Shown here one piece after another: positions 49,396 to 59,077 of a stretch of DNA of 64,000 nucleotides. The DNA comes from Novosphingobium sp. SG751A (GTDB lineage Bacteria > Pseudomonadota > Alphaproteobacteria > Sphingomonadales > Sphingomonadaceae): assembly GCF_013149295.1 (NCBI RefSeq), contig NZ_JABGCB010000003.1, positions 244,631 to 308,630 of the forward strand. The letters are read 5' to 3'. Within the stretch, counting starts at the first letter, position 1. Every line of letters starts with the position of its first letter. The translations under genes and the position numbers were made by a program. The notes under the pieces are model-generated. The model had not been told where the DNA came from and did no database searches. It was given only the letters and a program-made list of their open reading frames with translations.

Positions 49396-50478
49396 GTGTC
49401 TGACATGTCTGACAGCCCTGCGGCGCGGTTTGCCACGCGCCTGTCCTTTCTGGTCGCCGGTTTCGGGATCGCCTGCTGGGCGCCGATGGTGCCCTTTGCC
49501 AAATTGCGGCTGGGGGTGGATGAAGGGGGGCTGGGGGCGCTGCTGCTCTGCCTTGGCGCGGGGTCGGTGCTGGCGATGCTGGCCACAGGGGCGCTCAGCA
49601 GCCGGTTCGGCACGCGCCCGGTCATTCTGTTCAGCGGCTTTGGGCTTTGCGCGGTGCTGCCTTTGCTGGCGGTGTTGCCCACGGTGGCGACGCTCGGGGC
49701 GGCGCTGCTGGTGTTTGGGGCTTCGCTGGGGTCGCTGGATGTGGCGATGAACATCCATGCGGTCGAGGTGGAAAAACACGCCGGACGTCCGCTGATGTCG
49801 GGCTTCCATGCCTTGTTCAGCATCGGCGGCTTTGCCGGATCGCTGATGATGGCGCTGTTGCTTTCGCTGGGGGGCAGCGCGCTGACCGGGGCCTTGCTGG
49901 GGTCCTTGCTGATGGCGCTGGCGCTGATGATGGCCGCGCCGCGCCTGTTGCGCACGCGGGCGGCGGAGGACGGCCCGCATTTCGCGCTGCCGCATGGCAT
50001 CGTGCTGTTGCTGACCGAGGGCGGGCTGGTCGATGTGAAGCGGGCCGGGTTCGGCTATATGTTCTTTGCCATTGCCATGACGCTGGGGCGGTTGACGGGC
50101 GATGTGCTGACGGTGCGGATCGGTGATCGGGCGGCGCTGCTGTGGGGAGGGATCATGGCGGTGGCGGGCTTTGGCGTGCTGACCGGCGCGCCGGTGGCGG
50201 CGGTGGCATGGACGGGGTTTGTGCTGATCGGGTTGGGGGCGGCCAATATCGTGCCGGTCCTGTTCCGCCAGGCCGCATCCCAGAACCAGATGCCCGCCGC
50301 GCTGGCTATCGCTTCGATTTCCACCACCGGCTATGCTGGCGTGCTGCTGGGGCCGGCGGCGATTGGGCTGGTGGCCAAATATGCCGGTCTTTCCATGTCC
50401 TTTGTCATGCTGGCCGGGCTGGTGTGCCTTGTGCCGCTTTGTTCGGGGCTGGTGGCGAGGGGGAGGGCCTCCGCGTAA
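49396..50478 (+). CDS. MFS transporter (YbjJ-like) with an apparent internal deletion
   Basis: A 360-residue transporter. F-G-I-A-C-W-A-P-M-V-P-F-A-K-L-R in TM1, S-S-R-F-G-T-R-P as the loop 2-3 motif, and D-V-A-M-N-I-H-A-V-E-V-E near residue 116 place it with YbjJ-like sugar MFS proteins, which are usually about 380-400 residues. Near residue 210, where relatives read E-G-A-x-x-D-W-S then about 15 residues then G-x-G-Y, this protein goes from T-E-G-G-L-V-D directly to V-K-R-A-G-F-G-Y, so roughly 15-20 residues are absent in frame. It starts at GTG 49396 or ATG 49405. Probably co-transcribed with the DeoR gene. It may be inactive. Confidence 0.8.
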   Translation: MSDMSDSPAARFATRLSFLVAGFGIACWAPMVPFAKLRLGVDEGGLGALLLCLGAGSVLAMLATGALSSRFGTRPVILFSGFGLCAVLPLLAVLPTVATLGAALLVFGASLGSLDVAMNIHAVEVEKHAGRPLMSGFHALFSIGGFAGSLMMALLLSLGGSALTGALLGSLLMALALMMAAPRLLRTRAAEDGPHFALPHGIVLLLTEGGLVDVKRAGFGYMFFAIAMTLGRLTGDVLTVRIGDRAALLWGGIMAVAGFGVLTGAPVAAVAWTGFVLIGLGAANIVPVLFRQAASQNQMPAALAIASISTTGYAGVLLGPAAIGLVAKYAGLSMSFVMLAGLVCLVPLCSGLVARGRASA

Positions 50479-50577
50479 ATCCCCCTAGGCAATGTCCTTG
50501 ATTCAATAGGGTTATGTCGAAGAGGATTCTACATCAATTTGTGGCACACGCCGCGCTCGGAAAAAGGGTGGTGCGCT

Positions 50578-51885
50578 GTGACCGCATATTTTGACCAATC
50601 CCCCGATGGTGGATCGCGCGACGTGACGGGGGCTTCCGCCTGGCTTGATCGTCTGCGGGGCGGCATGGGGGCAGGGCGCAAGGACATGACGCTTTGCGAC
50701 ACGTTGCTGGGCCTGTTGCTGCTCTCGCTGATGACGGTGCTTTACGAGCTGGACCGCCATGGCATGAGCCCGATAATTGCCCCGGCCGACCTGCTGATCT
50801 CGCGCTTCGTGACGATCGCGGCCATCGCGCTGCTGCTGGGCCTGATCGTATTCAGCCGTCGGCGCATCATGGCCTCGCTGGACACGCTGGAACAGGCGCA
50901 GGAGGCGCGTCATCAGGCCGACGAATTGTTCAACCTGACCGATATGCTGCAAAGCGCCGACAGCTATGAGGACGCCACCGCCGTCCTTCAGGTCACCACG
51001 CAGCAGATCCTGCCCGACCTTGGCACGGCGCTGTATATTTTCAATCAGGCGGGCGATCAGCTCGAACTGAATGGTGCATGGAACCTGCCGCAGGGCTGCG
51101 AACCTTCGCCAACGCTGGCGCCCAACAATTGCTGGGCCCTGAAACGCGGGCGCAGCCATTTGAACGATCCGCTCCATGGCTCGGTCTGTTGCAGCCATCA
51201 TACAGGCGACACGGTCACGCTGGAATTTCCGATGCAGGCGCGCGGCAGCGTGTTCGGCCTGATCAAATTTATCGGCGAGGGGCAGGAGGGCTGCGTCAAA
51301 TTGCGCCATGCCGAAAGGATCGGGCGGGCGATTGCCGAATCGATATCGCTGGCCCTGTCCAATATTCAATTGCGCGAAACCCTGCGCCATCAATCACTGC
51401 GCGATCCGCTGACGGGCCTGTATAATCGGGGTTATCTGGATGAAACGCTCGACCGGCTCCAGCGGCTGGCCCAGCGCACCCAGTCCCATCTCAGTCTGGT
51501 GATGATCGACCTCGATAATTTCAAGGCTTTGAACGACAGCTATGGCCATGCCAAGGGTGATGCGGTGCTCAGCGATGTGGCCCATGTGATTCAGGGCAAT
51601 CTGCGTTCATCGGATCTGGCGTGCCGCTATGGCGGCGAGGAACTGGTGCTGATCCTGCCTGACTGCTCGCTCGATCAGGCGCTGGCCAAGGCCGAGCAAT
51701 GCCGGGGGCGGATCGAGGCGCTGTCCAGCCTGCATCATGTTCCGATTTCCGCCTCTTTTGGCGTGGCCACCTATCCGGAAACCAGCAAGAGCTGTGAGGG
51801 CCTGATGGGCAGCGCGGATGCGGCGATGTATCAGGCCAAGGCTTTGGGGCGAAACCGGGTGGAATGGACGGCCTGCCCGGCCTAG
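50578..51885 (+). CDS. Membrane-anchored diguanylate cyclase (GAF-GGDEF)
   Basis: A 435-residue protein with two N-terminal TM helices (L-L-G-L-L-L-L-S-L-M-T-V-L and F-V-T-I-A-A-I-A-L-L-L-G-L-I-V-F), a GAF-like sensor region (residues about 120-260, with C-W-A and C-C-S-H-H) and a GGDEF domain from about 275 (R-D-P-L-T-G-L-Y-N-R, D-L-D-N-F-K-A-L-N-D, and active-site G-G-E-E-L near 365). An inhibitory I-site R-S-S-D lies five residues before it. It should make c-di-GMP with feedback control. The GTG at 50578 is chosen over a TTG at 50539; neither has an ideal SD. It ends convergent with the acetyltransferase, sharing CTAG. Confidence 0.9.
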   Translation: MTAYFDQSPDGGSRDVTGASAWLDRLRGGMGAGRKDMTLCDTLLGLLLLSLMTVLYELDRHGMSPIIAPADLLISRFVTIAAIALLLGLIVFSRRRIMASLDTLEQAQEARHQADELFNLTDMLQSADSYEDATAVLQVTTQQILPDLGTALYIFNQAGDQLELNGAWNLPQGCEPSPTLAPNNCWALKRGRSHLNDPLHGSVCCSHHTGDTVTLEFPMQARGSVFGLIKFIGEGQEGCVKLRHAERIGRAIAESISLALSNIQLRETLRHQSLRDPLTGLYNRGYLDETLDRLQRLAQRTQSHLSLVMIDLDNFKALNDSYGHAKGDAVLSDVAHVIQGNLRSSDLACRYGGEELVLILPDCSLDQALAKAEQCRGRIEALSSLHHVPISASFGVATYPETSKSCEGLMGSADAAMYQAKALGRNRVEWTACPA

Positions 51886-52397
51886 GGGGTGGGCGCGTCC
51901 GACAGCAATTTCTGCATAAAGACCAGATCGAGCCAGCGCCCGAATTTATGCCCGACCTGCGGCATATGCCCGACCTGCGCAAAGCCCATGGCCTGATGCA
52001 GGGCAATGGAGCCGGTGTTGCTGGCGTCGATCCCGGCGACCATGGCGTGAAATCCGGCCTCCTTTGCCCGTGCGATCAGCGCATTGAGCAAGGCCCGCCC
52101 GATCCCGCGCCGATGCGCGGGCGGGGCGACATAGATCGAATGTTCGACAGTTTGCGAATAGCCCGGAAAGGGCCGAAAATCGCCATAGGAGGCAAAGCCC
52201 AGCACCGCATCATCCGCAACCGCCACCAGCACCGGAAAGCCGCGCTGATGCTTGGCATCGAACCAGAGGTGGCGTTCTTCGATGGTGCCCGGCGTTTCGT
52301 TCCACACCGCCGTGGTGTGCAGGACGGCATGGTTATAGATCGCCAGAATCGCGGCCAGATCATCCCGGCCCGCATCGCGGATCATCATCGGGCGCAT
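51882..52397 (-). CDS. GNAT-family N-acetyltransferase (phosphinothricin acetyltransferase-like)
   Basis: A 171-residue GNAT enzyme: I-R-D-A-G-R-D-D-L-A-A-I near residue 6, T-A-V-W-N-E-T-P near residue 29, G-F-A-S-Y-G-D-F-R near residue 67, and the acetyl-CoA site H-R-R-G-I-G-R-A-L-L near residue 95. The pattern is that of PAT/MddA-like enzymes that acetylate phosphinothricin, methionine sulfone or related amines. It starts M-R-P-M-M with ATGs at 52397 and 52388, either possible. The stop codon overlaps the convergent diguanylate cyclase stop by four bases. Confidence 0.9.
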   Translation of the reverse strand: MRPMMIRDAGRDDLAAILAIYNHAVLHTTAVWNETPGTIEERHLWFDAKHQRGFPVLVAVADDAVLGFASYGDFRPFPGYSQTVEHSIYVAPPAHRRGIGRALLNALIARAKEAGFHAMVAGIDASNTGSIALHQAMGFAQVGHMPQVGHKFGRWLDLVFMQKLLSDAPTP

Positions 52398-52449
52398 CTC
52401 CGGGATGGCCGGCGCGAGGATGATCCCCGCGCCGGCCTCCTTGACTGGA

Positions 52450-54726
52450 TTACCCGGTGATACCAGCCGCCGCCAGCACCGCCAGCGTCAGCACATCAGG
52501 CGCAATCGCGGTCATGGGCACGATCTGCACCGGCTTTTCCATGCCGATCTGGATCGGGCCGATGGCCGTATTGCCGCCCAGTTCGCGCAGCAGCTTGGCC
52601 GCGATATTGGCCGATTGCAGACCCGGGAAGATCAGCACATTGGCGGGCGCGGTCAGGCGGCTGAAGGGATAATGCTTCATCACCGCCGGGTTGAGCGCAG
52701 CGTCGGGCGTCATTTCGCCCTCATATTCAAAGTTCTGCGGCTCTGAATCGAGGATCGAGATGGCGCCGCGAATGGGCTCCAGCCACTTGCCCGTGGGATT
52801 GCCAAAGGTCGAGAAGGACAGGAATGCCACGCGCGGTTCATGACCCAGACGACGCGCCACATTGGCGGTTTCCTTGGCGATCACCGCCAGCTCTTCCGAA
52901 CTCGGACGCTCGTTGCAGGTCGTGTCGGCTAGGAAGGTGGTGTTGTTCTTGCCCACCATCACATGGATGCCAAACGAGAGATGGCCCGGCTTGGGGTCCA
53001 GCACATGGCGCACTTCGCGCATGGTCTGGCCAAAGGGGCGGGTCGCGCCCGTCACCATCGCATCGCCCACGCCCATTTTCAGCAGCGCGGCGGCAAAGCC
53101 GTTGCGGTCCTGATTGACCATGCGCTTGATGTCGCGTTCCAGATAGCCGCGGCGTTGCAGACGCTCATACAGCATCAGGCCCATGGCGGCGACATGCTCG
53201 CTGTCGGCGGCATTGTGGATTTCATAGGAATCCGGCTTGCCCACGCCCAGCTCGATCAGCTTGTCGCGCACGGCCTGCGTGCGGCCCACCAGAACCGGCG
53301 TGCCATAGCCGAAATCCTTGAACTGGATGGCCGCGCGCAGCACCACCTCATTCTCGGCTTCGGCAAAGATCACGCGTTTGGGGTTGGCCTTGACCTGTTC
53401 ATACACATTGGTCAGCACCGAGGTCGTCGGGTTGAGACGGCCCTTGAGCTGATGACGATAGGCGTTGAAATCCTCGATCGGCTTTTGCGCAACACCGCTG
53501 TCCATCGCGGCCTTGGCCACCGCCATCGACACCACTTCCATCAGGCGCGGGTCAAACGGGGCGGGGATGATGTAATCGCGGCCAAAGCTATGGTTCTTGC
53601 CATAGGCCAGCGCGACTTCCTCGGGCACCTGCTCACGCGCCAGTTCGGCGATGGCGTGAGCAGCGGCGATCTTCATCTCTTCGTTGATCGCGGTGGCGCG
53701 CACGTCCAGCGCCCCGCGAAAGATGAAGGGGAAGCCCAGCACATTGTTCACCTGATTCGGGAAATCCGAACGGCCGGTGGCGATGATGCAGTCGGGGCGC
53801 GCGGCCTTGGCCTCGGGCGGGGTGATTTCGGGCACCGGGTTGGCCATGGCAAAGATGATCGGCTCAGGCGCCATTTCCTTGACATAGGCTGCAGGCAAAG
53901 CACCCGCCGCCGACAGGCCAAGGAACACATCCGCACCCTTCAGCGCTTCTTCGAGCGAACGCGCATCGGTATCGACCGCATGGGCGCTCTGCCACTGGTT
54001 CACCGGCTTTTCGCGGCCGCGATAGATCGGGCCGTCGCGGTCGCACACGATCACGTTTTCGTGGCGCACGCCCATCGACTTGATCAGCGAGGTGCAGGCC
54101 AGCGCCGCTGCGCCCGCGCCATTGACCACCAGCTTGATGTCTTCGAGCTTGCGGTTGGTAATCATGCAGGCGTTGATGAGGCCGGCGGCGGAAATGATCG
54201 CGGTGCCGTGCTGGTCGTCATGCATGACCGGGATCTTCATCCGTTCACGCAGGGCCTGTTCGATCACGAAACATTCGGGGGCCTTGATATCCTCAAGGTT
54301 GATCCCGCCAAAGCTGGGCTCCATCAGCGCGATGGCTTCGATCAGCGCGTCGGGATCTTCGGAATTCAGCTCGATGTCGATCGAATCCACATCGGCAAAG
54401 CGCTTGAAGAGGACCGCCTTGCCCTCCATCACCGGCTTCGAGGCCAGTGCGCCCAGATTGCCAAGGCCCAGAATGGCCGTGCCGTTGGAAATCACCGCGA
54501 CCAGATTGCCCTTGGCGGTGTAATCATAGGCGGCGGCGGGATCCTTGGCGATGGCTTCGACCGGAACCGCGACGCCGGGCGAATAGGCCAGGCTCAGGTC
54601 TCGCTGCGTGGCCATCGGCTTGGATGCGATGATCTCGATTTTGCCGGGACGGATCGTGTTGTGGTAGAACAGCGCTTCGCGCTCGGTAAACCGGACGTTG
54701 GCTTGCTCGGGGCTTTCCTCGGACAC
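52450..54726 (-). CDS. maeB: NADP-dependent malic enzyme with phosphotransacetylase-like domain
   Basis: A 758-residue MaeB, the standard length. The malic enzyme half has Y-S-P-G-V-A-V-P near residue 50, D-D-Q-H-G-T-A near residue 170 and the Rossmann segment V-V-N-G-A-G-A-A-A near residue 200; from about residue 440 the C-terminal part is a phosphotransacetylase-like regulatory domain (V-I-F-A-E-A-E-N-E, N-V-L-I-F-P-G-L-Q-S-A-N). It decarboxylates malate to pyruvate with NADPH production. The GTG at 54726 has AGGAG at spacing 9; the open frame upstream to 54810 is not homologous. Divergent from mutS, as I recall in other sphingomonads. Confidence 0.95.
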   Translation of the reverse strand: MSEESPEQANVRFTEREALFYHNTIRPGKIEIIASKPMATQRDLSLAYSPGVAVPVEAIAKDPAAAYDYTAKGNLVAVISNGTAILGLGNLGALASKPVMEGKAVLFKRFADVDSIDIELNSEDPDALIEAIALMEPSFGGINLEDIKAPECFVIEQALRERMKIPVMHDDQHGTAIISAAGLINACMITNRKLEDIKLVVNGAGAAALACTSLIKSMGVRHENVIVCDRDGPIYRGREKPVNQWQSAHAVDTDARSLEEALKGADVFLGLSAAGALPAAYVKEMAPEPIIFAMANPVPEITPPEAKAARPDCIIATGRSDFPNQVNNVLGFPFIFRGALDVRATAINEEMKIAAAHAIAELAREQVPEEVALAYGKNHSFGRDYIIPAPFDPRLMEVVSMAVAKAAMDSGVAQKPIEDFNAYRHQLKGRLNPTTSVLTNVYEQVKANPKRVIFAEAENEVVLRAAIQFKDFGYGTPVLVGRTQAVRDKLIELGVGKPDSYEIHNAADSEHVAAMGLMLYERLQRRGYLERDIKRMVNQDRNGFAAALLKMGVGDAMVTGATRPFGQTMREVRHVLDPKPGHLSFGIHVMVGKNNTTFLADTTCNERPSSEELAVIAKETANVARRLGHEPRVAFLSFSTFGNPTGKWLEPIRGAISILDSEPQNFEYEGEMTPDAALNPAVMKHYPFSRLTAPANVLIFPGLQSANIAAKLLRELGGNTAIGPIQIGMEKPVQIVPMTAIAPDVLTLAVLAAAGITG

Positions 54727-54839
54727 CGAAACTTTCTCCTTCTTGCAAGGCTGCCCTAACCAAAGAGAACGCGCCGCGATAGGGGAAAGCGTGGGATGGG
54801 GGCATTCCATCGTATCGATTCTGCGGCTAACCCATCAGC

Positions 54840-57446
54840 ATGAGTGAGAAATCCGCCCCCCCAGCCGCAACGCCCATGATGACGCAATACCTTGGTCTAA
54901 AGGATAAGGCCGATGGTTGTATGCTGTTCTATCGCATGGGTGATTTCTTCGAGCTGTTTTTCGAGGATGCGAAACAGGCGTCGCAGATCCTCGACATCGC
55001 GCTGACCAGCCGGGGCGAACATGGCGGGGCGCCGATCCCGATGTGCGGCGTGCCGGTTCATGCCGCCGAATCCTATCTGGCCCGCCTGATCAAGGCCGGA
55101 TGCCGCGTGGCAATCGCCGAACAGGTTGAAACCCCCGAACAGGCCAAAAAACGCGGCGGATACAAGGCGCTGGTGATGCGCGACATTGTGCGATTCGTCA
55201 CCGCCGGAACCTTGACCGAGGAGGCCCTGCTCGAACCGCGCCGGGCCAATGTGCTGGCGGCGGCATGCTTGCTGCGCGACAAGGTGGGTGTGGCGGCGGT
55301 GGACATTTCGACCGGCCGCATGGAGCTGGAGGAATGCGCGCCGGACGATATGGGCGCGGCGCTGGCCCGGCTGGGTGCGAGCGAGACGATTGCGCCGGAC
55401 AATTGGGGCGAGGCGCCTTTCGATTCGATCCCGCGCGGGGCCCATGAATTTTCCAGCGAGGGCGGGGCGGAGCGCCTTTGCGGCATTCACGGCGTGGCCA
55501 CGCTCGACGGCTTTGGCACATTTACGCGGCCCATGCTGGCGGCGGCCTGCGGCCTGCTGGCCTATCTCGACCATGTTGGCCGGGGCAAATTGCCGCTGCT
55601 GCTGCCCCCCGTTGCCCGCCACGGCGAGGCCCATATGGCGATGGACGAGGCCACGCGCGGCAGTCTGGAAATTCTGCGCTCCTCGACTGGTGGCCGTTCG
55701 GGCAGCCTGATCGAGGCGGTGGACCGCTGCGTCACGGGGGCCGGCGCGCGGCAATTGGCCGAGGATCTTTCGGCCCCCTTGCTGAATCGCGCGGCCATCG
55801 AGGAACGGCTCGAACTGGTGCAATGGCTCTATGATGACGCACTGCTGCGCGAGGATTTGCGGGCGCAATTGCGCAGCCTGCCCGACGCCGGGCGCGCGCT
55901 GGGGCGGGTTGTGGCGGGGCGCGGATCTCCGCGCGATCTGGGGCAATTGCGCGATGGACTGGCGGGCGCGGCGCGGCTGGCCGGACGGCTGGCGCGGGTC
56001 GAAGGTCGCCCTGCGATGCTTGATGCCCTGCTGCCCGCGCTGGTCGGCCATGACAGGGTGATCGACCTGTTCTCGCGCGCGCTGGTGGCCACCCCGCCGA
56101 CCGAACGCTCGCAGGGCGGTTTCATTGCCGAGGGTTATGATGCCGATCTTGACGAATTGCGCAGCACGTCCAAGGACGCCCGCGACGCCATTTCCAAGCT
56201 TGAGGCCAAATATCGCGATCAGACCGGCATTGCCGCGCTGAAGATCAAATATAATGGCGTGTTGGGCTATTTCATCGAAGTGCCCGCCCGCTTTGGCGAT
56301 CAGTTGATGGCGCCCGACAGCGGCTTTACCCATCGCCAGACCATGGCGGGCGCAATGCGTTTCAACGCGCTGGCGCTGCATGAGGAAGCGAGCCGGATTG
56401 CCGAGGCAGGGGGCCATGCTCTGGCCGCCGAGGAGGCCCATTTTGAGGAGTTGACCGCCGCCGCGATTGCCGCGCGAAATGAAATCGCCCGCACCGCCGC
56501 CGCCCTTGCCCGCATCGACGTGGCCGCAGGGCAGGCCGAGCGCGCCGCCGAGGGCAATTGGTGCCGCCCCTCGATCAGTGAGAAATGTGAACTCGCCATC
56601 GTCGAGGGCCGCCATCCGGTGGTCGAAAACGCGCTGGGCGCGCAGGGTGAGCGTTTCGTCGCCAATGACTGCACGCTCAGCCAGTTCGATCGGCTCTGGC
56701 TCTTGGGCGGGCCGAACATGGGCGGTAAATCGACATTCCTGCGCCAGAATGCGCTGATCGTCCTGTTGGCGCAGGCGGGCGGCTTTGTGCCCGCCCGCGC
56801 GGCCACCATCGGCTTGGTCGACCGCATGTTCAGCCGTGTCGGTGCCTCGGACAATCTGGCGCGGGGGCGTTCGACCTTTATGGTCGAAATGGTCGAAACC
56901 GCCGCCATCCTGCAACAGGCAACGCCGCGCAGCTTCGTCATCCTCGACGAGGTGGGGCGCGGCACCAGCACCTATGACGGCCTCGCGCTGGCATGGGCGG
57001 TGGCCGAGGCGGTGCATGGGGTCAACCGCTGTCGCTGCCTGTTCGCCACGCATTACCATGAACTCGCGCGGCTGGCCGATACGTGCGAGGCGCTGACGCT
57101 CCACCATGTTCGCGCGCGCGAATGGAAGGGCGATCTCGTGCTCCTTCATGAAGTGACGACCGGCCCTGCGGAAAGCTCTTTCGGTCTGGCCGTGGCGCGA
57201 TTGGCGGGCGTTCCGGGGCCGGTGGTTTCCCGCGCCAAATCGGTGCTGGCCAAGCTGGAAAAGGGGCGGGCGGAAACCGGGGGGATTGCCGCAGGCCTTG
57301 GCGATCTGCCGCTCTTTGCCAATGTGGTCGAAGAGGCGCCCAAGGGCGACCCCTTGCGCGAAAAGCTGGCGGCGCTCGATATTGACGCGCTTTCCCCGCG
57401 CGATGCGCTGGGCTGGCTTTATGAACTGAAGCGCCAGATCGGTTAA
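54840..57446 (+). CDS. mutS: DNA mismatch repair protein MutS
   Basis: An 868-residue MutS. Mismatch-recognition motif F-Y-R-M-G-D-F-F-E-L near residue 30 (Phe-x-Glu type), connector and core domains with a long helical lever, and the ATPase: Walker A G-G-P-N-M-G-G-K-S-T near residue 622, Walker B F-V-I-L-D-E-V-G-R-G-T near residue 700, T-H-Y-H-E-L near residue 738. It binds mismatches and recruits MutL. The start ATG lacks an obvious SD. The two large open frames on the opposite strand are mirror artefacts. Confidence 0.97.
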   Translation: MSEKSAPPAATPMMTQYLGLKDKADGCMLFYRMGDFFELFFEDAKQASQILDIALTSRGEHGGAPIPMCGVPVHAAESYLARLIKAGCRVAIAEQVETPEQAKKRGGYKALVMRDIVRFVTAGTLTEEALLEPRRANVLAAACLLRDKVGVAAVDISTGRMELEECAPDDMGAALARLGASETIAPDNWGEAPFDSIPRGAHEFSSEGGAERLCGIHGVATLDGFGTFTRPMLAAACGLLAYLDHVGRGKLPLLLPPVARHGEAHMAMDEATRGSLEILRSSTGGRSGSLIEAVDRCVTGAGARQLAEDLSAPLLNRAAIEERLELVQWLYDDALLREDLRAQLRSLPDAGRALGRVVAGRGSPRDLGQLRDGLAGAARLAGRLARVEGRPAMLDALLPALVGHDRVIDLFSRALVATPPTERSQGGFIAEGYDADLDELRSTSKDARDAISKLEAKYRDQTGIAALKIKYNGVLGYFIEVPARFGDQLMAPDSGFTHRQTMAGAMRFNALALHEEASRIAEAGGHALAAEEAHFEELTAAAIAARNEIARTAAALARIDVAAGQAERAAEGNWCRPSISEKCELAIVEGRHPVVENALGAQGERFVANDCTLSQFDRLWLLGGPNMGGKSTFLRQNALIVLLAQAGGFVPARAATIGLVDRMFSRVGASDNLARGRSTFMVEMVETAAILQQATPRSFVILDEVGRGTSTYDGLALAWAVAEAVHGVNRCRCLFATHYHELARLADTCEALTLHHVRAREWKGDLVLLHEVTTGPAESSFGLAVARLAGVPGPVVSRAKSVLAKLEKGRAETGGIAAGLGDLPLFANVVEEAPKGDPLREKLAALDIDALSPRDALGWLYELKRQIG

Positions 57447-57495
57447 CCATCCTTGGCGGCGCAAGGTTTACCGAGCCCGGTATAGACCTTGCGCC

Positions 57496-57690
57496 ATGCT
57501 TCCCTTCGGCCCCCGCCTGACCACCGTTTTCGCCAGCCGCTGGAAGGCTTTGTTCTGGGCCGCGGGGGTGATGGTGACGGCCTATTTCACGGCCAGCGAA
57601 GCCAGGCATGACGGTCCGGCCGACAGCAATGCCGCCCCGACGGTGCAATCTTCGCCCAGCGGCAGCCCGTCCTCGCCCTGGGCCAAATAA
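57496..57690 (+). CDS. Small single-TM hypothetical protein
   Basis: A 64-residue protein with one hydrophobic helix (A-L-F-W-A-A-G-V-M-V-T-A-Y-F) and a Ser/Pro-rich C-terminus (S-S-P-S-G-S-P-S-S-P-W-A-K). It begins 49 bases after mutS and ends 3 bases before the convergent stop of the next gene. No SD is obvious and no family recognised; the clean hydrophobic pattern and tight packing support it being real. Confidence 0.5.
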   Translation: MLPFGPRLTTVFASRWKALFWAAGVMVTAYFTASEARHDGPADSNAAPTVQSSPSGSPSSPWAK

Positions 57691-57693
57691 AGC

Positions 57694-58104
57694 CTATTCC
57701 TGCGCAGCGGCCGGGCCCAGCGATTCTTCTTCGTCATCGTCATTGCGTTCGCCGCGATAGGCATCCATGTCGATGCGGCCTGATGCCTCCATGTCGCGCA
57801 TGTGGTCGACCAGATCCTGAACATCGTCGCCGACATCACCGCTGACCGGCTTGCTGCTGTCCCCCAGCACGAATTTCTCACTGTCGAGCTGCTGTGCCGC
57901 CTTGCCATAGGTCTGGGCCTGCGTCGGCTCGTCTTCCTGAGACCGGTTGACGGTTTCGGGCGGCGGATCGTCGGTCAGATCGGGCAGGCCGGGGCCGGGC
58001 TGCGGCGGAGGGGGCACCTGCGGCTCGATGGCGGGGGGAATGTCGGGCGTCGGTATTTGCGGGACGGGGTTTTCCGGGACGGGTTGGTTTGGTGTGCTGG
58101 CCAT
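57694..58104 (-). CDS. Pro/Asp-rich hypothetical protein
   Basis: A 136-residue, low-complexity protein: N-terminal Pro-rich region (M-A-S-T-P-N-Q-P-V-P-E-N-P-V-P, then P-P-P-P-Q-P-G-P) and an acidic C-terminus (D-D-D-E-E-E-S). The segment Y-G-K-A-A-Q-Q-L-D-S-E-K-F near residue 66 and D-D-V-Q-D-L-V-D-H-M-R-D-M near residue 93 may be short helices. SD AGGAG at spacing 7 fixes the ATG at 58104. No known domain; probably a disordered cytoplasmic protein. Confidence 0.7.
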   Translation of the reverse strand: MASTPNQPVPENPVPQIPTPDIPPAIEPQVPPPPQPGPGLPDLTDDPPPETVNRSQEDEPTQAQTYGKAAQQLDSEKFVLGDSSKPVSGDVGDDVQDLVDHMRDMEASGRIDMDAYRGERNDDDEEESLGPAAAQE

Positions 58105-58187
58105 GGGGCTCTCCTGTCGCGCCCGAAAGGACGCTGCCAACAGGAAAGCCGCCGGGCCGGCCTCAGGTTCCCTTGTCCTTGCGCGTT

Positions 58188-59057
58188 TCAGCGCGTGGGC
58201 ACAGGCGTTTCGCCGCTGTAATCGTAAAAGCCGCGGCCCGTCTTGCGGCCCAGCCAGCCCGCCTCGACATATTTGGCCAGCAGCGGGGCGGGGCGATATT
58301 TGCTGTCGCCCGTGCTGTTCAAAAGGATGCGGGTGATTTCGAGGCATGTGTCCAGCCCGATGAAATCGGCCAGTTCGAGCGGCCCCATCGGATGATTGAG
58401 GCCCAGCTTTGCCCCCGTATCGATGTCCACCACATTGGCCGTGCCCGCGCCAAGGGTGAACACCGCCTCGTTGATCATCGGCATCAGGATGCGGTTGACA
58501 ATAAAGCCCGGCTCGTCCTGAGAAAGCACCACCGTCTTGCCGAGGTCTGTGGCGAAACTGCGCGTGGCGGCAATCGTTTCGGGGCTCGTGGCAAGGCCGG
58601 GGATGATCTCGATCAGTTGCATCACCGGCACCGGATTGAAGAAATGCAGCCCGATGAAGCGCGCCGGATCGGGCGATTGCCGCGCCATGCGGGTGATGGG
58701 GATGGATGACGTGTTGCTGGCCAGAATCGCCTCTGAGCCCAGCACCTTGCCCGCCGCCTCATAGATGCGGGCCTTGATGTCCTCGCGCTCGGTGGCGGCC
58801 TCGATGATAAAGCCGGCATCGGCCATGGCGGCGTAATCGCCCACCGGGGTGATGCGGGCCAGGGTTTCCTCGGCGGCCTGCGCCGCGATCTTTTCCTTGG
58901 CGACGAGGCGTTCCAGCCCCTTGCCGATCTTGGCCTTAGCCTTTTCGGCCAGCTCCACCGACACATCGGCCAGCAAAACCTCATGGCCGAACGCGGCAGA
59001 AGTCTGCGCAATGCCCGAACCCATCTGGCCCGCGCCGATCACCCCAACAGTCGTCAT
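58188..59057 (-). CDS. hbd: 3-hydroxybutyryl-CoA dehydrogenase
   Basis: A 289-residue 3-hydroxyacyl-CoA dehydrogenase: NAD site [13 protein letters not shown] near residue 5, I-E-A-A-T-E near residue 82, S-N-T-S-S-I-P-I-T near residue 115, the catalytic G-L-H-F-F-N-P-V near residue 136 with His, D-E-P-G-F-I-V-N-R near residue 183, and the C-terminal [10 protein letters not shown] chose the second ATG (59057) because AAGGGG is 9 bases upstream; the ATG at 59063 is too close to it. Works in fatty-acid or polyhydroxybutyrate metabolism. Confidence 0.93.
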   Translation of the reverse strand: MTTVGVIGAGQMGSGIAQTSAAFGHEVLLADVSVELAEKAKAKIGKGLERLVAKEKIAAQAAEETLARITPVGDYAAMADAGFIIEAATEREDIKARIYEAAGKVLGSEAILASNTSSIPITRMARQSPDPARFIGLHFFNPVPVMQLIEIIPGLATSPETIAATRSFATDLGKTVVLSQDEPGFIVNRILMPMINEAVFTLGAGTANVVDIDTGAKLGLNHPMGPLELADFIGLDTCLEITRILLNSTGDSKYRPAPLLAKYVEAGWLGRKTGRGFYDYSGETPVPTR

Positions 59058-59077
59058 TTGCATCAACCCCTTAGTAT

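Noticed and set aside
48801..50000. A 399-codon minus-strand frame
   Set aside because: It covers the DeoR and MFS genes in antisense and is Ser/Pro/Arg-rich low complexity; both plus-strand genes have clear families.
52963..54759. A 598-codon open frame on the plus strand
   Set aside because: It lies entirely opposite maeB, whose motifs and length are unambiguous; the antisense frame is open only because of GC-rich codon bias and has a His/Gly/Arg-rich sequence without any domain.
54897..57464. An 855-codon open frame on the minus strand
   Set aside because: It mirrors mutS, which has mismatch-binding, Walker A and Walker B motifs in the correct order. The antisense product has no recognisable feature.
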